The position numbers were made by a program, and so were the translations under genes. The notes below the pieces were generated by a model. That model was not told the DNA's origin and ran no database searches. It saw only the letters and a list, made by a program, of their open reading frames with translations. Of a stretch of 64,000 nucleotides of DNA, positions 35,065 to 47,500 are shown in pieces (within the stretch, counting starts at the first letter, position 1; each line of letters opens with the position of its first letter). Source of the stretch: Panaeolus papilionaceus. Lineage: Eukaryota > Basidiomycota > Agaricomycetes > Agaricales. The stretch is from positions 1,054,001 to 1,118,000 of the forward strand of contig JADNRZ010000006.1 in the NCBI GenBank assembly GCA_015501605.1, in the 5' to 3' direction.

Positions 35065-38000
35065 AGTCAATGATGGGACATCGGCGGACCCGAGCCGGAC
35101 CGAAGAGTGGGGGATCGCTCCACCAAAAAGGAGCGTGTACCGCGACAGTTGCGCTGAATGAGCGCTCGGTGGGTCGGGTGGATGAGACTGGTTACTTTGC
35201 TCTGCTGAACTCTTGGTGTAGAGTATCTCAGTCTAATTTGTAGACTACATATTGCGGTGTGCTTAATTCTCCATAATTACAATCTAAATGTGAGCACCTC
35301 TCCGAAATTTATTTCGATACCCATCTCCCCTCTCCTCTCCCCGCTCCTCCCAACCCCGTGGAACGGATTCAAAATCACTATGAACCCCACCCGCCGCTGG
35401 TGTCGGTCAACTTATCTCTGCCAGTCGCCTGTCAGTACTGCAACTTAGCATAGAAGAATGAGGGTTAACTGTTAACTTCCACATTCAATAGCGCCGGCCC
35501 GCTCCAGCAGGCTCCACAGTGGTGCTCGAGCTTTGTTTAAATCGTTCACGCCATTGTTTTATTACTGTAAAGACGAACCATATATTTATTTGACTGGCTT
35601 TAAGTTTAGATGTTTTTTTGTTGATTTGAGGGGTCCGGACTTTGGGACGTCATACAGAATTCGAGATGTACATGTTCAGGTGGAGATTTTGGGGAATTGG
35701 GGTGCATTAATATGTTGAAACAAGATGGCTGAAGGGTGGTATGATATTGTAAGAACCTGAGTTATATTAATGAAAATGACGATGATATGTTTGAGCTTAG
35801 CCTGCTCGCTTTTTTTGTGAACTTTTTAGGGGTGATGACGGCGAGTGTCGAGAATCAGCAAGTGAAGTGGATGCTCGGACAGTCGCATTATGCCTTGTAT
35901 ATCACATCTAAAACAAAGACGTTACCTTGCGAAAAACGCGGTAAGAAGACCTACTGAAACGACCCTCGATTTCCCTCATCCTAGGCCGACAGGATCGCGC
36001 CGCGCGTTAGTTCGAATATGCGAACTGGTGCCACACCCCTCTGACGCGTCGCGTCGGCTCTCAGAGTCCATATGCTTCGACCCCACACCATTAGCGAAAT
36101 GAACAGGCGCGCTGGCTTGTGAAGAGCCAACAGGTGTATTTCCAATTCATCCTCAAAGAAAAATGCACGCGTCATTCGAAAAATACTTATTTCGATGATC
36201 TGTGGACTCCGGTGGGTGGCTATAACAGCTGACGGACGGGGCCAGTGGATACTTTGACAAGAATTTGAATTTAGGTTTGCATATTATGAGTGGAACATAT
36301 CGAAATGGAAGAAAATGGACTCGGAATGTCGAGTGCGCCAGACTCAGAGGCGGGTCCGCGGTGGATGACTCAGCACACCAGGCTAAGTACTTGACGTATC
36401 GTGATTTGCTATGGTGAGTGAGGAGCTGGAGCGAAGCCCATACAAACATTGAACCCCCGGGCCATTGGGCATGTTATGATGAGAGCGTGAAGGGCCAATC
36501 ATAACTCAATCAATGAGAATGGAACCTCGCTCACTCGTGTATCATACTTACTTATCATCTTATCAAGCTGGTGGAACGACCAGTGACAAGAAAAGACAAT
36601 ACCCATGATGGTATGCAAATATTTCCGTGACGATTGTCAATGTTTGGCGTGAGCTCCAAGTGTGGTTCGACGTTGGGTGAATCAGCCAAGAGAGAAATGG
36701 CGTTCAATAGAATGAGTGCTGGGATGCATGCAAGTCTACGGTACACGCTGTCTGCTACCGTGTACCACACACTCTGGCATGTTCCCCTCAGGCTCCGTCT
36801 CTCCCACTCCTAGTGGTTTCGAGCCCATTGTCTAGATTATGCCAAGTGGCTTCGTACATCAACGCCCACACACAGAAGGGCAGACAAAGACGAGCCTACT
36901 GGTACCACAAGTACTGCGCGCATTGGAGAACGATGTGGATAGAAGCGCTGATCACTGTCTGTGGATAACTTCCATCCTTAGCCCATGAGAGCCGTCCGCC
37001 TCATTATTTGCCTCCATAATTCGTCCAGAATACCCTCGAATCAGCGTCCTACCATTGGCCACCGTCGACAACATCATGAGAAAATGCGGATCCTTCGAAT
37101 GGGTAAAACGCTGCACATTTGTAAGCAAGCAGTTCATGAGGAGAACCCGTTTTGATCCAAGTGGGGCGGGGTGCCGTCCCATTGTCCATAAAAGTGCATT
37201 GCGTCCTCGCGCCAACACGCTAGCACGCGCGGGGGTAGACAAATATGTGTATAGGGTTAGCCGCATCATGCGCCAGTGGATATTTTTGTATTGGAAGTCC
37301 CGAAAGGTCGTTTTGGTTTGTATATAATTACTCGACGCACCCTAAACGTAGAGAGCGCATATCCACTCGGATGCTAAAGAGGGTATGTATGCGTGCGAAT
37401 GAATTAGAATACCTGCTGTTGCGTGATCGCGAGTCGTCGCTTGTTCTGTTTCAATTTGAAGTTCGTCATCATGATGTCGCCCTTTGTTGGTTTTCTTTGG
37501 ATGAACTGCATACCCTGAAGGAGCGCCTGATTTTTTTACCCAAAGCAACTGGAGCAGCACGTAAGACAAAACATGGATTGAGGGCTTCTAGCGCAGAACC
37601 GAATACGACTCCGACGCAGTGGGCGCTTTGTATTCCTTTATGGTCTATACTTTTTGCACCCCGTTGCGATGATGAAGGGACTCGAGCTCAGACTCTTCTC
37701 ACCACTAGCACCTCTCACACACAATGAGCAGACAAGCGCTCCACTGGTTCGTTTCGAAGGCTAAATTTTACGTATTTTGCACCCCACTTCGAATAAATTA
37801 TAACGGACTTGACTGCGGCGAAGGACGCGGAGTGGTTCTAACCTGGGGGGCAGCGGCGGAGAGACGTCCTGCGTCACTGCACAAGTTTTTAAACTGTCTC
37901 CAACATGGGCAGTGCGAATAATTTCGGAATGTCAAGGTTCATTTCGCAGAATTTCATTGCATTTCTGCAGTAAATGTCGGTGCCACCTATGAGAATGACT

Positions 38001-38284
38001 CGGAGAACCTTCACAGCTCCAAATTATGCAGTGCCTCAGCGAATATCTTCAATCCGTGCTCCGAACGCACGGTCCCATCAATACAGAATAACTCGATGTC
38101 GCAGGTCTGATACGAAACTCATCAGCATCCTCCATCATCACCACGGTTCGATGTACTTCGAAGGGGGTCTCCTTCAACCTGTTTACATGAGTTGAAACTC
38201 AGCCTCACTTATCTTCCTACCGACATGTATCCCTTGGTTACTAAGAAAGAGTCCCACTCCTCAGAAGCAATAATACAGATCCAT

Positions 38285-38307
38285 CCCCCCCCCCCCCCCC
38301 CCCCCCC
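38285..38307. repeat. 23-base homopolymer C tract
   Basis: An uninterrupted run of 23 C on the plus strand, followed by a G-rich stretch (GTGGGGTCGGGGG). The minus strand is an uninterrupted G run able to form a G-quadruplex. Length is uncertain because homopolymers are often misread. Confidence 0.85.
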
Positions 38308-40635
38308 GAAGTGGGGTCGGGGGTAGCGAGCTTGTCGCCGGCTCAGCCGGCATCGGTGCAATTTATTTGGAGTGGTAGTTATGTAGACAAAGTGACAAAT
38401 TAAAATCATGCCTCGGGGGCTTTTTTTTATTTAGCTTGGAGAACTTTACATATGTGGAGAGTTCGCTGATTATGATGGCGTTGATTGCACCCTTTTTATT
38501 TTGGTTGTGGCTCGTGGGATGGCCTTGGGTAATTTGCGCTGAATCTCCGTTTTGGGAGGAGGGCGATCTGGGAAGCCTCGGGGGTTTTAAGAGGTTATAG
38601 GGGAGCAGGGGGTTGGGTGAGCAGTAACGTGCTTAGGATAAGTGCTGTAGTCGGAGTACGGTCTCCCAAGCTCGTTTTGGTGGTTCGAATAAACGTGCTG
38701 TCTGCTGTACTAGTTTCAATGGTCGAAAATAAACGTTAGAGTTGTGTGCGATTGGTGTGCATAGAAAGTGATGGTTCATCGACAAGCCCGAGGCTTCGAG
38801 TCTTACTTGCCATTTCTGGTAAGCCAGACACAGTGACTCTCGAAAAACTGTACATGTATAACCTTGATGAACTTGAGGTGAGCGACGCGTATCAGCTCAA
38901 ATGCTGTCTGTGCACTGAAGTATGTGGAGTAGAAGCTGTCTTTGGAATTAGATGCTCCACTCCCCGGGAACTCGCTCAGATTCGCCGGGTATCGAACCCC
39001 ACACTTGTATCTATATATGTTGTACCACCTTGTAATATTAAATTGAGCACAAGTTTGTCGCACAATTTGGCCCAGTTCAGTTGGAATGGGGGTTAAAAGA
39101 AAAAAGCACCCCAACTTGAAGCTATCTATGATTAATCTAATTGTACGGCGTTTCGTGGACGGCAACCCCACCCCACATGCAGTTTATACGGGGATCGATA
39201 GCGGCGCGATAAATGCGCGTAATTCTATAGGGCAAGACGGTGTAACGTGCGAAGCATCTGCTACGTTGTATGTGAATCCCCGCAGCTGCGAGTCTTCGAC
39301 CGCCGGCTGCAAGACACATCTGATGCAGGGTCAACGAGCAATGAACGCTTGAGCTTGTGTGTGCGACAAGCAGAAAAGAATAGGCGCCGTACAAAATGGA
39401 AAATGTTCCTAATAAATTCGACAGCAGCTCGCTTGTCATCTCTCAGTTTGGTAGACAACGTGATGGGACGCGTACCAAGCGGAGACAACTGATGAGTTCG
39501 GTTGCACGAAGTAAACTACACGGAGAAATCTAGAAAAGGGTTCGAATAGTTTGTGATGTTTCAAACAAGGTTTCGAAGCATGACCCCACAACGCTACTTA
39601 TGATGCATATGCGATGTCATAGATAGAATATGAAGTGTAAGCGGTCCGAGTCGAGGATGGAGGGCACGTTTCCCGTTAGTGTTGCGGCATTGGCCTGCGT
39701 GGACGTGGTCTTCGACCGCAAGTTAAAATTTTAAAAATACGATGAGTTGAAAATGAAAGACGAGGATTATTACAGTGTTCTCAATTGATCGTCAATCGCG
39801 GGCGTCTCTCTGTGAATACTGTAGAGTTTGATCTAGAAACGGATATTGGTTTTGGAAGACAAACAAAAGGTTCCAGACCTCAATAGACCCATCAAGTGAT
39901 CCGTTTCCACATGTCGACCGACCTCCCGACTGTAATTTGTGAGATCATTCTTTCATCAACACTCATCCCGACTTGCTTATACACGAACCAGTTCAACAAT
40001 TCAAAAAATAACGGAAAAACAGCGCAATCTCACGCAGAATAACCGCTAATCACCTTTATCTTGCCCAGAAGAGATTTGTCCGCCCACACGTTGTCAACAA
40101 TTAACCTTGATGACGCGACTTATGACGAACATCAAAGGTACCAACTCTGCTGACACTTCGATTTCGAAACAGTTGAAAAGGCAAGACTCGAGCACCACAA
40201 GGGCTTTCTCTTCAATGGAGTGTTGGATATCTGCATGTCTGCTACTGCACTGTGTTTCTTGCTACCTTTTCTGATCAACCGTTCTGGTTTGCGGTTGAAG
40301 TTGAAGGACTATAGGATAGTATGCTTGTGTTGTAGGGATAGGGAGGCAATGCTGGGAGAATGGTCTAGTCAAAACATTGGCAAGTTTGCAAGCTCCATTA
40401 AACGTGCATTGAATTCGTTAATTGGATCACAACAACACGAGTTGAGGTTGAAGAAAACAATTTGCGCACCTCTGCGCAAAAATATCCGTCATTGTCAGGC
40501 TACTTCAGAATCGCGTTCTCCTTTCTCAGTGGTTTTCCTCTCCTGGTTTAATCTCGCTTGCTGGGCTCCATGATCATCAGGCGGCATCTGTTTCAGTCCC
40601 TTTGGCGCAGCTATCTCCAACTTCTTGCAGCAATC

Positions 40636-43600
40636 ATGATAGGACCTCGGAGTCCGGGTGCGGGCACCCCTCATCCACGAAATGGGGACGATTCTTTAGG
40701 AGGGCCAGGAGGGTCTACATCTTTGCATCATCAGACATCAGCGAAGCACCTCATTGCCCGGTATGAATCACTCACCACACCTCCACCTCGGGACAGGAGC
40801 CCACCCACATTTCTAAATCATGCCAAGTCACTGCGATGGCGCGAGCAGCGCAGTAAGACCCAATCAGGTCATATGGATTCCAATTACGGGCTTACCCAGC
40901 CGCCTCCAGTCGGCCTGAGTAGCAAAAAGGATCGATCACCCCTACGTCAGAGTTTCCGGAATCTCTTCTCTGTCTTGAAGAAGGGTACCAATGGACTGCC
41001 TGGAGCAGTAAAAAAACGCCTTTCCGAAGACAAGCTGGGGTTTACGAACAAGCTTCGGGCGTCAATTGACAAAGATGACCTCGATGAAGGTCTCAAAGTG
41101 GATCCTATCCTAGAATCGCCCGATATCGACAACCCGCTCGATACTCCCCTCAGGCAAAAGAAGAGACAAACCGGACCGCTGCTATATCTGACCTACCCGC
41201 CAGAGGGAAACAATTTGCCTCACTGGATCCCTGCCGATGTGACTTTGGACGCTCTGTATGTTAGTGTTTCGATGTTCCTTACCGAAATGGATCTCTTCGT
41301 CAGGGAAATTGCTCTTGTCGACTGTGTTGATATTAGATCTGTCTCACTACCGCAGTTAGGTGTTGAGGAGGCGCAGGCCCTAGACGAGATTGGTGGAAAT
41401 GATGGAGGAGGTGATGGGTTGAGAGTCTTTGAAATGCTTCTGAAGGGCGGAAAGAAAGAAAGGTTTGCTGCACGCAGCGTAAAGGAAAGGGCTGGATGGA
41501 TCAGTTCCATTTGGTTGGTCACCTCTGGTTGATGGTTTCTAGCGTATATTGCTTACACACATTATATTAGGGATGCAACCCTCCCTGCCCATAAGCTCAA
41601 AGCTGCGCAAGAAAGAAAGCTCAAGGAAGCCACAAGCGTCGTAGAGCGGCCACCCACGCACTCCTCCAAGCCAGTCGCTGTTGAAGAGAGCCAAGTCATT
41701 CCAATCGAAAGCCCGATGCCAACACCACTGATGAAATCGAGTTCTCTGCTAAGCCCCTCCTATTCGGACCGTTCGTTACCCCCACTGCCTCCAGCTTCAC
41801 CTCCCCCTCCTCTACATCTCTCTGTTCCAGAATCGGCACCCCTTGTCAAGAATCTTTTGCAAACTGGAAAGACGGGGGCACCCAATCGTACCACTCCTCC
41901 GTCAGAAGGACCAATCTCGCCAAGTATATATCCACCAACCATGTATTCCGACAATCAGTCAAACAACTCTCAAGAGCAGAGTCATCCTCAGCCCCCTGCT
42001 CTGCGCGTGAAAACGACTTCACTTTCTCGCACCGGCGAGAGGCCAGCCTCCTCACTCAGCTCTCCAATAACGCCTCGTTCTGCCCCTCATAGCCCATCTA
42101 TACAAAATTTGAGCCAACTTTCCATGGTTCGACAACGACTTGCCCAAATTGAGCGCTCTCATTCGGAGCTGTCGACTCAGACTCTGTCTGGGTTGGCGAG
42201 CGGGGCGTCTACACCTGTCAGAGCTAGGAGTCCGCTGAGCCCTGTGACGCCAACCCGGAATAGGATCCCTCTAAAAAGCCCAACGACGCCTGGAACGCTC
42301 CCTACCCCTACTGGGATGGTTAGTTCTCCTGTGTCACCCACAGGTAGCACCTGGTCGATGGGCACCGCGGTTTTTCATAACAAAGCAAAAGGGACATCGG
42401 AGGGTACCGCGACCAACCATAAGGAGGTTCCACTGGATAGGCTGAAATCGAACGATGAAGCGGGCTACGACAGGAAGCCCCACAGCAAGGGTGCCACCCC
42501 CGTCGCTCTCCCACCGATCGAACCACTTAAAGTGGACAGGAAGGCCAAGGAGAAGGAGGAAATGGTCTTGCGCAACGTCGGAAAGCCCGAAGAAGATCCC
42601 ATCACCAAGGTCGAGAAATCCATAGAACGTATTCTGGTCGCAGAGGATCAACCTGCTTGGACAGAGGAAATGGACAAAATCTCCAAAGACTTGAACGGCC
42701 TGAAGAGCGTCGTTGGCGGCGAATCTGGATACCCGACGATCCATCAAATGGTGGTTGGCCTCGAGCATTACGCGCATGCTGGGAAGAAGTCGCTCAAGGG
42801 AGTGAAAGAGACGATGGAGGATGTAAAGCAGAGGATGGAGGAGGTAGCAACTCATGCGGCTTCGACATCTGCTGTAACAATGGAAAACGGCGCCAAGATC
42901 CTACAACGTTTAGAAGAGCAGCATCAGCAGCATTTGAAGGCCCTTTCACAATCCCAAACCCATATTCAGTCAACAACTGTACAGGCGACTGCTCCTGGAA
43001 ATGGCGAAGTGTTGAGGGCGCTTGACGCTATCCAGAGTAGACTGGCATCTGATTTTCCGACCTTGCTGCAAACGCTCAAGGAGATCCAGCTCAAAGAATC
43101 CGACAACAAGAAAGCACTGGATGAGGGGGCAGGTTCGGACATCGCTTCTGCCAAAGGCGCTGGTAATACAGCGTTGGTGGAATCTGCAGAAAGCAAGGTG
43201 GATTTGATACCTTTGTTCCAGAGGTTGGAAGAGATCAAGGGGCTCTGCGAAGAGCAAAAGCAGCAAGCTGCCCGCAGTCCTGCGAATGATGCTGGTGCAG
43301 CTCAGGAGCTGAAGTTACCTGAGGTAGATTGCTAGCTTTGTTGGTCTGTCTTGATGCTAATGCCGATCGGTGACTCAAAAGCTGGAACGGATTCTGGCGC
43401 TGGTGGAAGAAGAGGGTCAGAAGCAGGCGCTGTTATCACAACAACAGGCGGACAGTGTCCGATACCTGAATGAACTGAACTCGGTGCGTTATCGTCTTGG
43501 CCTGGTGTCGATGCTATAGATCGTTCAATAATAATTGTTTTCGTAGTGGCTAGAAGCCTTCGTCAACAACGGCACATCTCAAATTCAAGGACTCGCGGCC

Positions 43601-44479
43601 AACGTGGAACAAATTTCCAAGGCACTCGGCTGTCTGACTCCAGACTATGCCCAAGATCCTAGGATACCTGGAGCTTCATTGCCCGATCCCGATGGACCGA
43701 AGAACCTTATGAGCGACATCCGCGAGCTGATATCTGGCATGCAAGCCAGAGACCAGAATTTTGCTGCACTTCAGGCTGCCGTGCATAGTTTGCTCGAGGT
43801 TTTGACGATGTCTCAATCGCAAATTGGAAATGGTGTCTGACATTAATTGCCTCTGAATTGACAGAAGCACTGACGATTGTTGAACAGATTCTCGAGCTAT
43901 CGCTGGCATGATAGACCAACAACGACGAGACCAAGAGACACTGTTCCGAGCCTTTACTGACGGTAAACATACATTCACTGCGCCGACACACGTATTGAAA
44001 ATACACATGAACAGAAATATCTGGAGAAATCAAGGGAGAGCGTTTGCGATTTGTAGAAGCTATGAAAGAGGCAACAGCTATCAATGTGCAACGTGAGTAA
44101 TTGACACATCCATGACAGAGCGCTTGCCGATCTGAAATTATACAGTCCACGTTGAACAATTTAAGCACGAGCTCAATCGAGAAGTCATGTCAATGACAGA
44201 AGAAGTTGGTCGTCTCCATCGAGAAAAGCAAACAGTGGAGCAGCAAATCTCCGAGCTATTCTCTTTCTACTCCAAGCAGAAACAAATGACAATGGTATTA
44301 GTATTTATACAGATTTAATTAAGTTGTGTCGTCTTCTGATGCTACCGTCCATCTAGCCTCTCCAAAATATTCAGGTCAATACGATTGAAAACGCTCCGCA
44401 GACGCCGGTCCGACAGCAACAACGGGCCAACCTACCCAGGTCGCATCATAGACCTTTACCCTACGTGCGGCATTCATAA
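40636..44479 (+). CDS. PH-domain protein with proline-rich linker and long coiled coils
   Basis: Seven or more exons, starting at ATG 40636 just after a probable 5' untranslated acceptor and ending at TAA 44477-44479, give roughly 1,150 residues. A basic Ser/Pro N-terminus leads to a segment (RQSFRNLFSVLKKG) and a pleckstrin-homology-like domain. That domain begins near GPLLYLTYP and ends with FAARSVKERAGWISSIWDA, where the conserved Trp of the last helix sits. A Pro/Ser-rich linker of ~300 residues follows (RSLPPLPPASPPPP). The C-terminal half is helical coiled coil with repeated QRLEE/LKEI heptads, interrupted by small linkers. This layout suggests a membrane-phosphoinositide-linked cortical scaffold; that is inference. 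Its stop lies only 59 bases from the stop of the convergent AlkB-like gene. Confidence 0.82.
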
Positions 44480-44538
44480 ATAATAAACATGCCAGTGGCA
44501 TCAAGCAAGTGGCGGGTATAATAGTACAGATTGCAATT

Positions 44539-47500
44539 CTAACGGTGTGCTGGGGTGATTTGACGGGCAGTGGCCGCAATTCGGAAGTTGGTTGGGACCA
44601 CTGTGTGCCTGTAGGGTCATGGATAAATATAGGATTCAGTAAATTATCGTCTTACGTACTCATAGAACTCTTGGACACCCGAACCATCCATGACAAGGAT
44701 ATCTCCCTAATCGAGGCAATCAGTTGGATATACGAGCAAAGATCAAAACCACTGACATGTCTAAGGGTGAAACTCATCATTACACCTCTCTGGCGGCGTT
44801 CTGGGTCGTGTTTGGCATTAAGTCGGAAGTGCATCATCGCAGCCGCCCCCATAGATAACCCTGCTACCAACGGACCAAGCCCGGTCTCGTTGTCACTGTG
44901 GAACTGTGATACCTCGTCAGCCTTCAAGAAACCTACAACCAAGGGGCAGTCTTACCGCCATTTTCTGCTTCTCCATATATGCAGCACTGTATGTTATATT
45001 AGCAAGAGAAAAGAGTTGTGATGAAGTAAATTTATGCACCTCAAGATTTCATTGAAGGTGGCATCAGCTCGTCCCAGTGCACTGATGACTCTGTTGTGAA
45101 GAAGGTCTCTGGCAGCAAGAACAGCAGGTGGAGCAGACTCGAACGGCACAGTATTTTCGTCTCCTCCAACGTACTGTGTGACTATTGGTGAGGATAGCAA
45201 GTGAAGTGTGATTGGTATATGACCGACCTGATATGGGTGTCCAGCTAATATTCCTTAGTGAAGGGTGAAGCAGAGTAAGACGGTTTACTTACTGTTCTGA
45301 GAAAAATAGTTGGTCAACAGTGTTCCACGACCTATTTTGAGGGTTTATTGATTTATTAATAACAGATTAACGATGAACACAGACATTTATGCTAAACATG
45401 AGTGTCAGTTCAACGTAGTTAGGTAACAATAAAAAAAAAGAACTGGCTCTCACAGCTCTCAGGGGCCAGCGTCTAAATAAGAGTTCTCCGCTGAGTGCTT
45501 GTTTCTGATACTCTTCAAATATTTTGTCCGCTTCTTCTGAACCCATTGGAGACCCTGGTTGAATATGATGGATTTTCCCCCTGTGTGTGGCTGTAAATAT
45601 CAGGTGGTTCAGATTGACGCAAAGGCGCCTACCTATCATGTGGAAGAATGAAGGTTTGCACATTTCCCAGTAAACCTTTGCCGATATCAAATTTCTTCGC
45701 TGGGAGGCGCTTGATACCTAATTGGAAGGCTCTCAGATGCAAACACACATATAGAATGAAGTCACTAACCTGAGATTTTGTTGACATAATTATCCCGGAA
45801 GCCTGTGGAAATAACGTTCTTTCCCCAGAACTCCCTCGCTCGGCGGATGTTACCCGTGATAGTAAGGGAGTAGTGACAATGAGCGCATTCCCATTTCTCC
45901 CATTTGGATCTGCAGGCGGCATTTAGTGAATGAAGCCCAAGCTCACGAACACAATAATTTTGGAATACCTGCAACTAAGACGGCCACACACCATGCAGTG
46001 GAATCCTCGAGTAAAGACGTAACTTGTTGGAGCAATTAGTGTCACTGACTTCGCCACTTTCTCAACCTCCGAAATGGGATACGCTGGTTTTAGTACGAAG
46101 TCTGACGAAAGGGGAACGGAAGGAGGCAGATTCAAGAAGCCGGGATGATATGCCAATTGCTCTGGCAAAAGTGAACCGTCTCTTCGACGCCAGAATTTCC
46201 TGCAGTCCGGGTTAAGACAAACCCAACAGAGGCTATAAACCTGGTGAGATTCTTTTTGGCAGTCAAAGCAACATGCGGTCACAAGCGTTGACTCAGTCAG
46301 GTCAACGACTTGTCGTGTTTCCTGCTGACCTTCTTGCGCGTCATCGACGGGGCGTTCAGCTTCATTTGGCGTTGTCCACCATGGTGCACCCTGAAAAGGG
46401 TCAATACTGCAGCCAGATGAAAATAACGCTTGACTTACTTGACAGTCACACCAACGAAATGCGAACTTGTATCGAATTACACGTCCGCTTTCGTTATTTG
46501 CGTTTTGGTATTCAGCTGGGAAACATAAAGAATCAAGTCAATATCACAGGATAAGCAGTCTGGAGCATTGGTCATACCCCACATATGTGCTATCGTGTAG
46601 AACCCAAGGACGGCATACGTGATGCTATGTGCTGCCAGTTCATTAGGAAATAGGGCGTATTTCTCGTCAATCACCAAAGCTAGAGGCCGTTGCTGGATGT
46701 AATTTTGTCTCAGTGCCCTGACAGATTTATCATCTGCTTGTTGATCACCCGCTGCCACAGTTGCGAGTTTCCCCTTGGTACTGTGAAGACTTTCTGCTCT
46801 TCCTCCCCTATAAAACCTCTGGTGAGAGTTTGTACATGACAGATGAAGGTGGCAAGCATACCCATGCGATACAATAAGTTTTCCGTCGTGTTTAAAGATG
46901 TCGCGCCTGTTGAAGGGAAATAGTCAGAATGTGGACACTGCAATGTAACACTAGAATTTAACACACTTTGCACCAAACGCACTCAAAAGGTACCCTTTTA
47001 CTGCACCACCAGTAAAGTATACGCCACCCTGATAGCTGCGGAACCAGTCAAAGGATTCGCAAAGTTCTTGTCGAGACTGGCCGCAATAAAATTGTCAATT
47101 GGTGACTTTCCTATCGCTAAATCGAAACTTACCTCTGACCAGATCGGTGGATATTTTCCTAGAGGAGCTCGAGGGAAACGGGGAATGTCTTCTTCGATCA
47201 CATTTTCAGAGTCAATACTGGTTGGCAAATCCGTCATCTCAATGTCGTGCAGTAGAAGTGAGCGAATTGGGGCATCTTCCGTTTTGACTACATCGAAGCT
47301 TAATAGAGACTCTAAGGATGGCTTGAGAGATGGCAGAGGCTTCTCGGTAGACGGTATTGGGGTATTGACTATCGTGGGTGAGTCCGGTGTGTCAAGCGAC
47401 GGAGCACTGGCGGCAGTAGCAGAGCTGGGCGTCGGGGGATTAAGCACAATCGAAGTATCATCCTCTGAAACGAGCAGTGGATTATCCGTGGAACGTATTT

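Larger units (their letters stand above)
33265..40635. other. 7.4-kb gene-poor tract with a few small candidates
   Basis: Apart from the candidate small genes at 33559, 34071 and 34527 and the C run at 38285, nothing is supportable. Reading frames up to 160 codons (37245-37727, +) occur but have no recognisable domain and are within chance expectation for this length of DNA. The final ~15 bases before 40636 look like an intron acceptor (CTTCTTGCAG), so a 5' untranslated exon of the PH-domain gene probably lies between ~40.1 and 40.6 kb. Confidence 0.45.

Noticed and set aside
37245..37727. 160-codon plus-strand open frame
   Set aside because: Length is within chance expectation for 64 kb and six frames; no signal, domain or splice support.
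38980..39020. tRNA-like B box on the minus strand (GGGTTCGATACCC)
   Set aside because: The T-arm-like sequence is perfect, but no A box, anticodon arm or matching acceptor stem lies at tRNA spacing. It may be a chance match or a very decayed tRNA-derived element.
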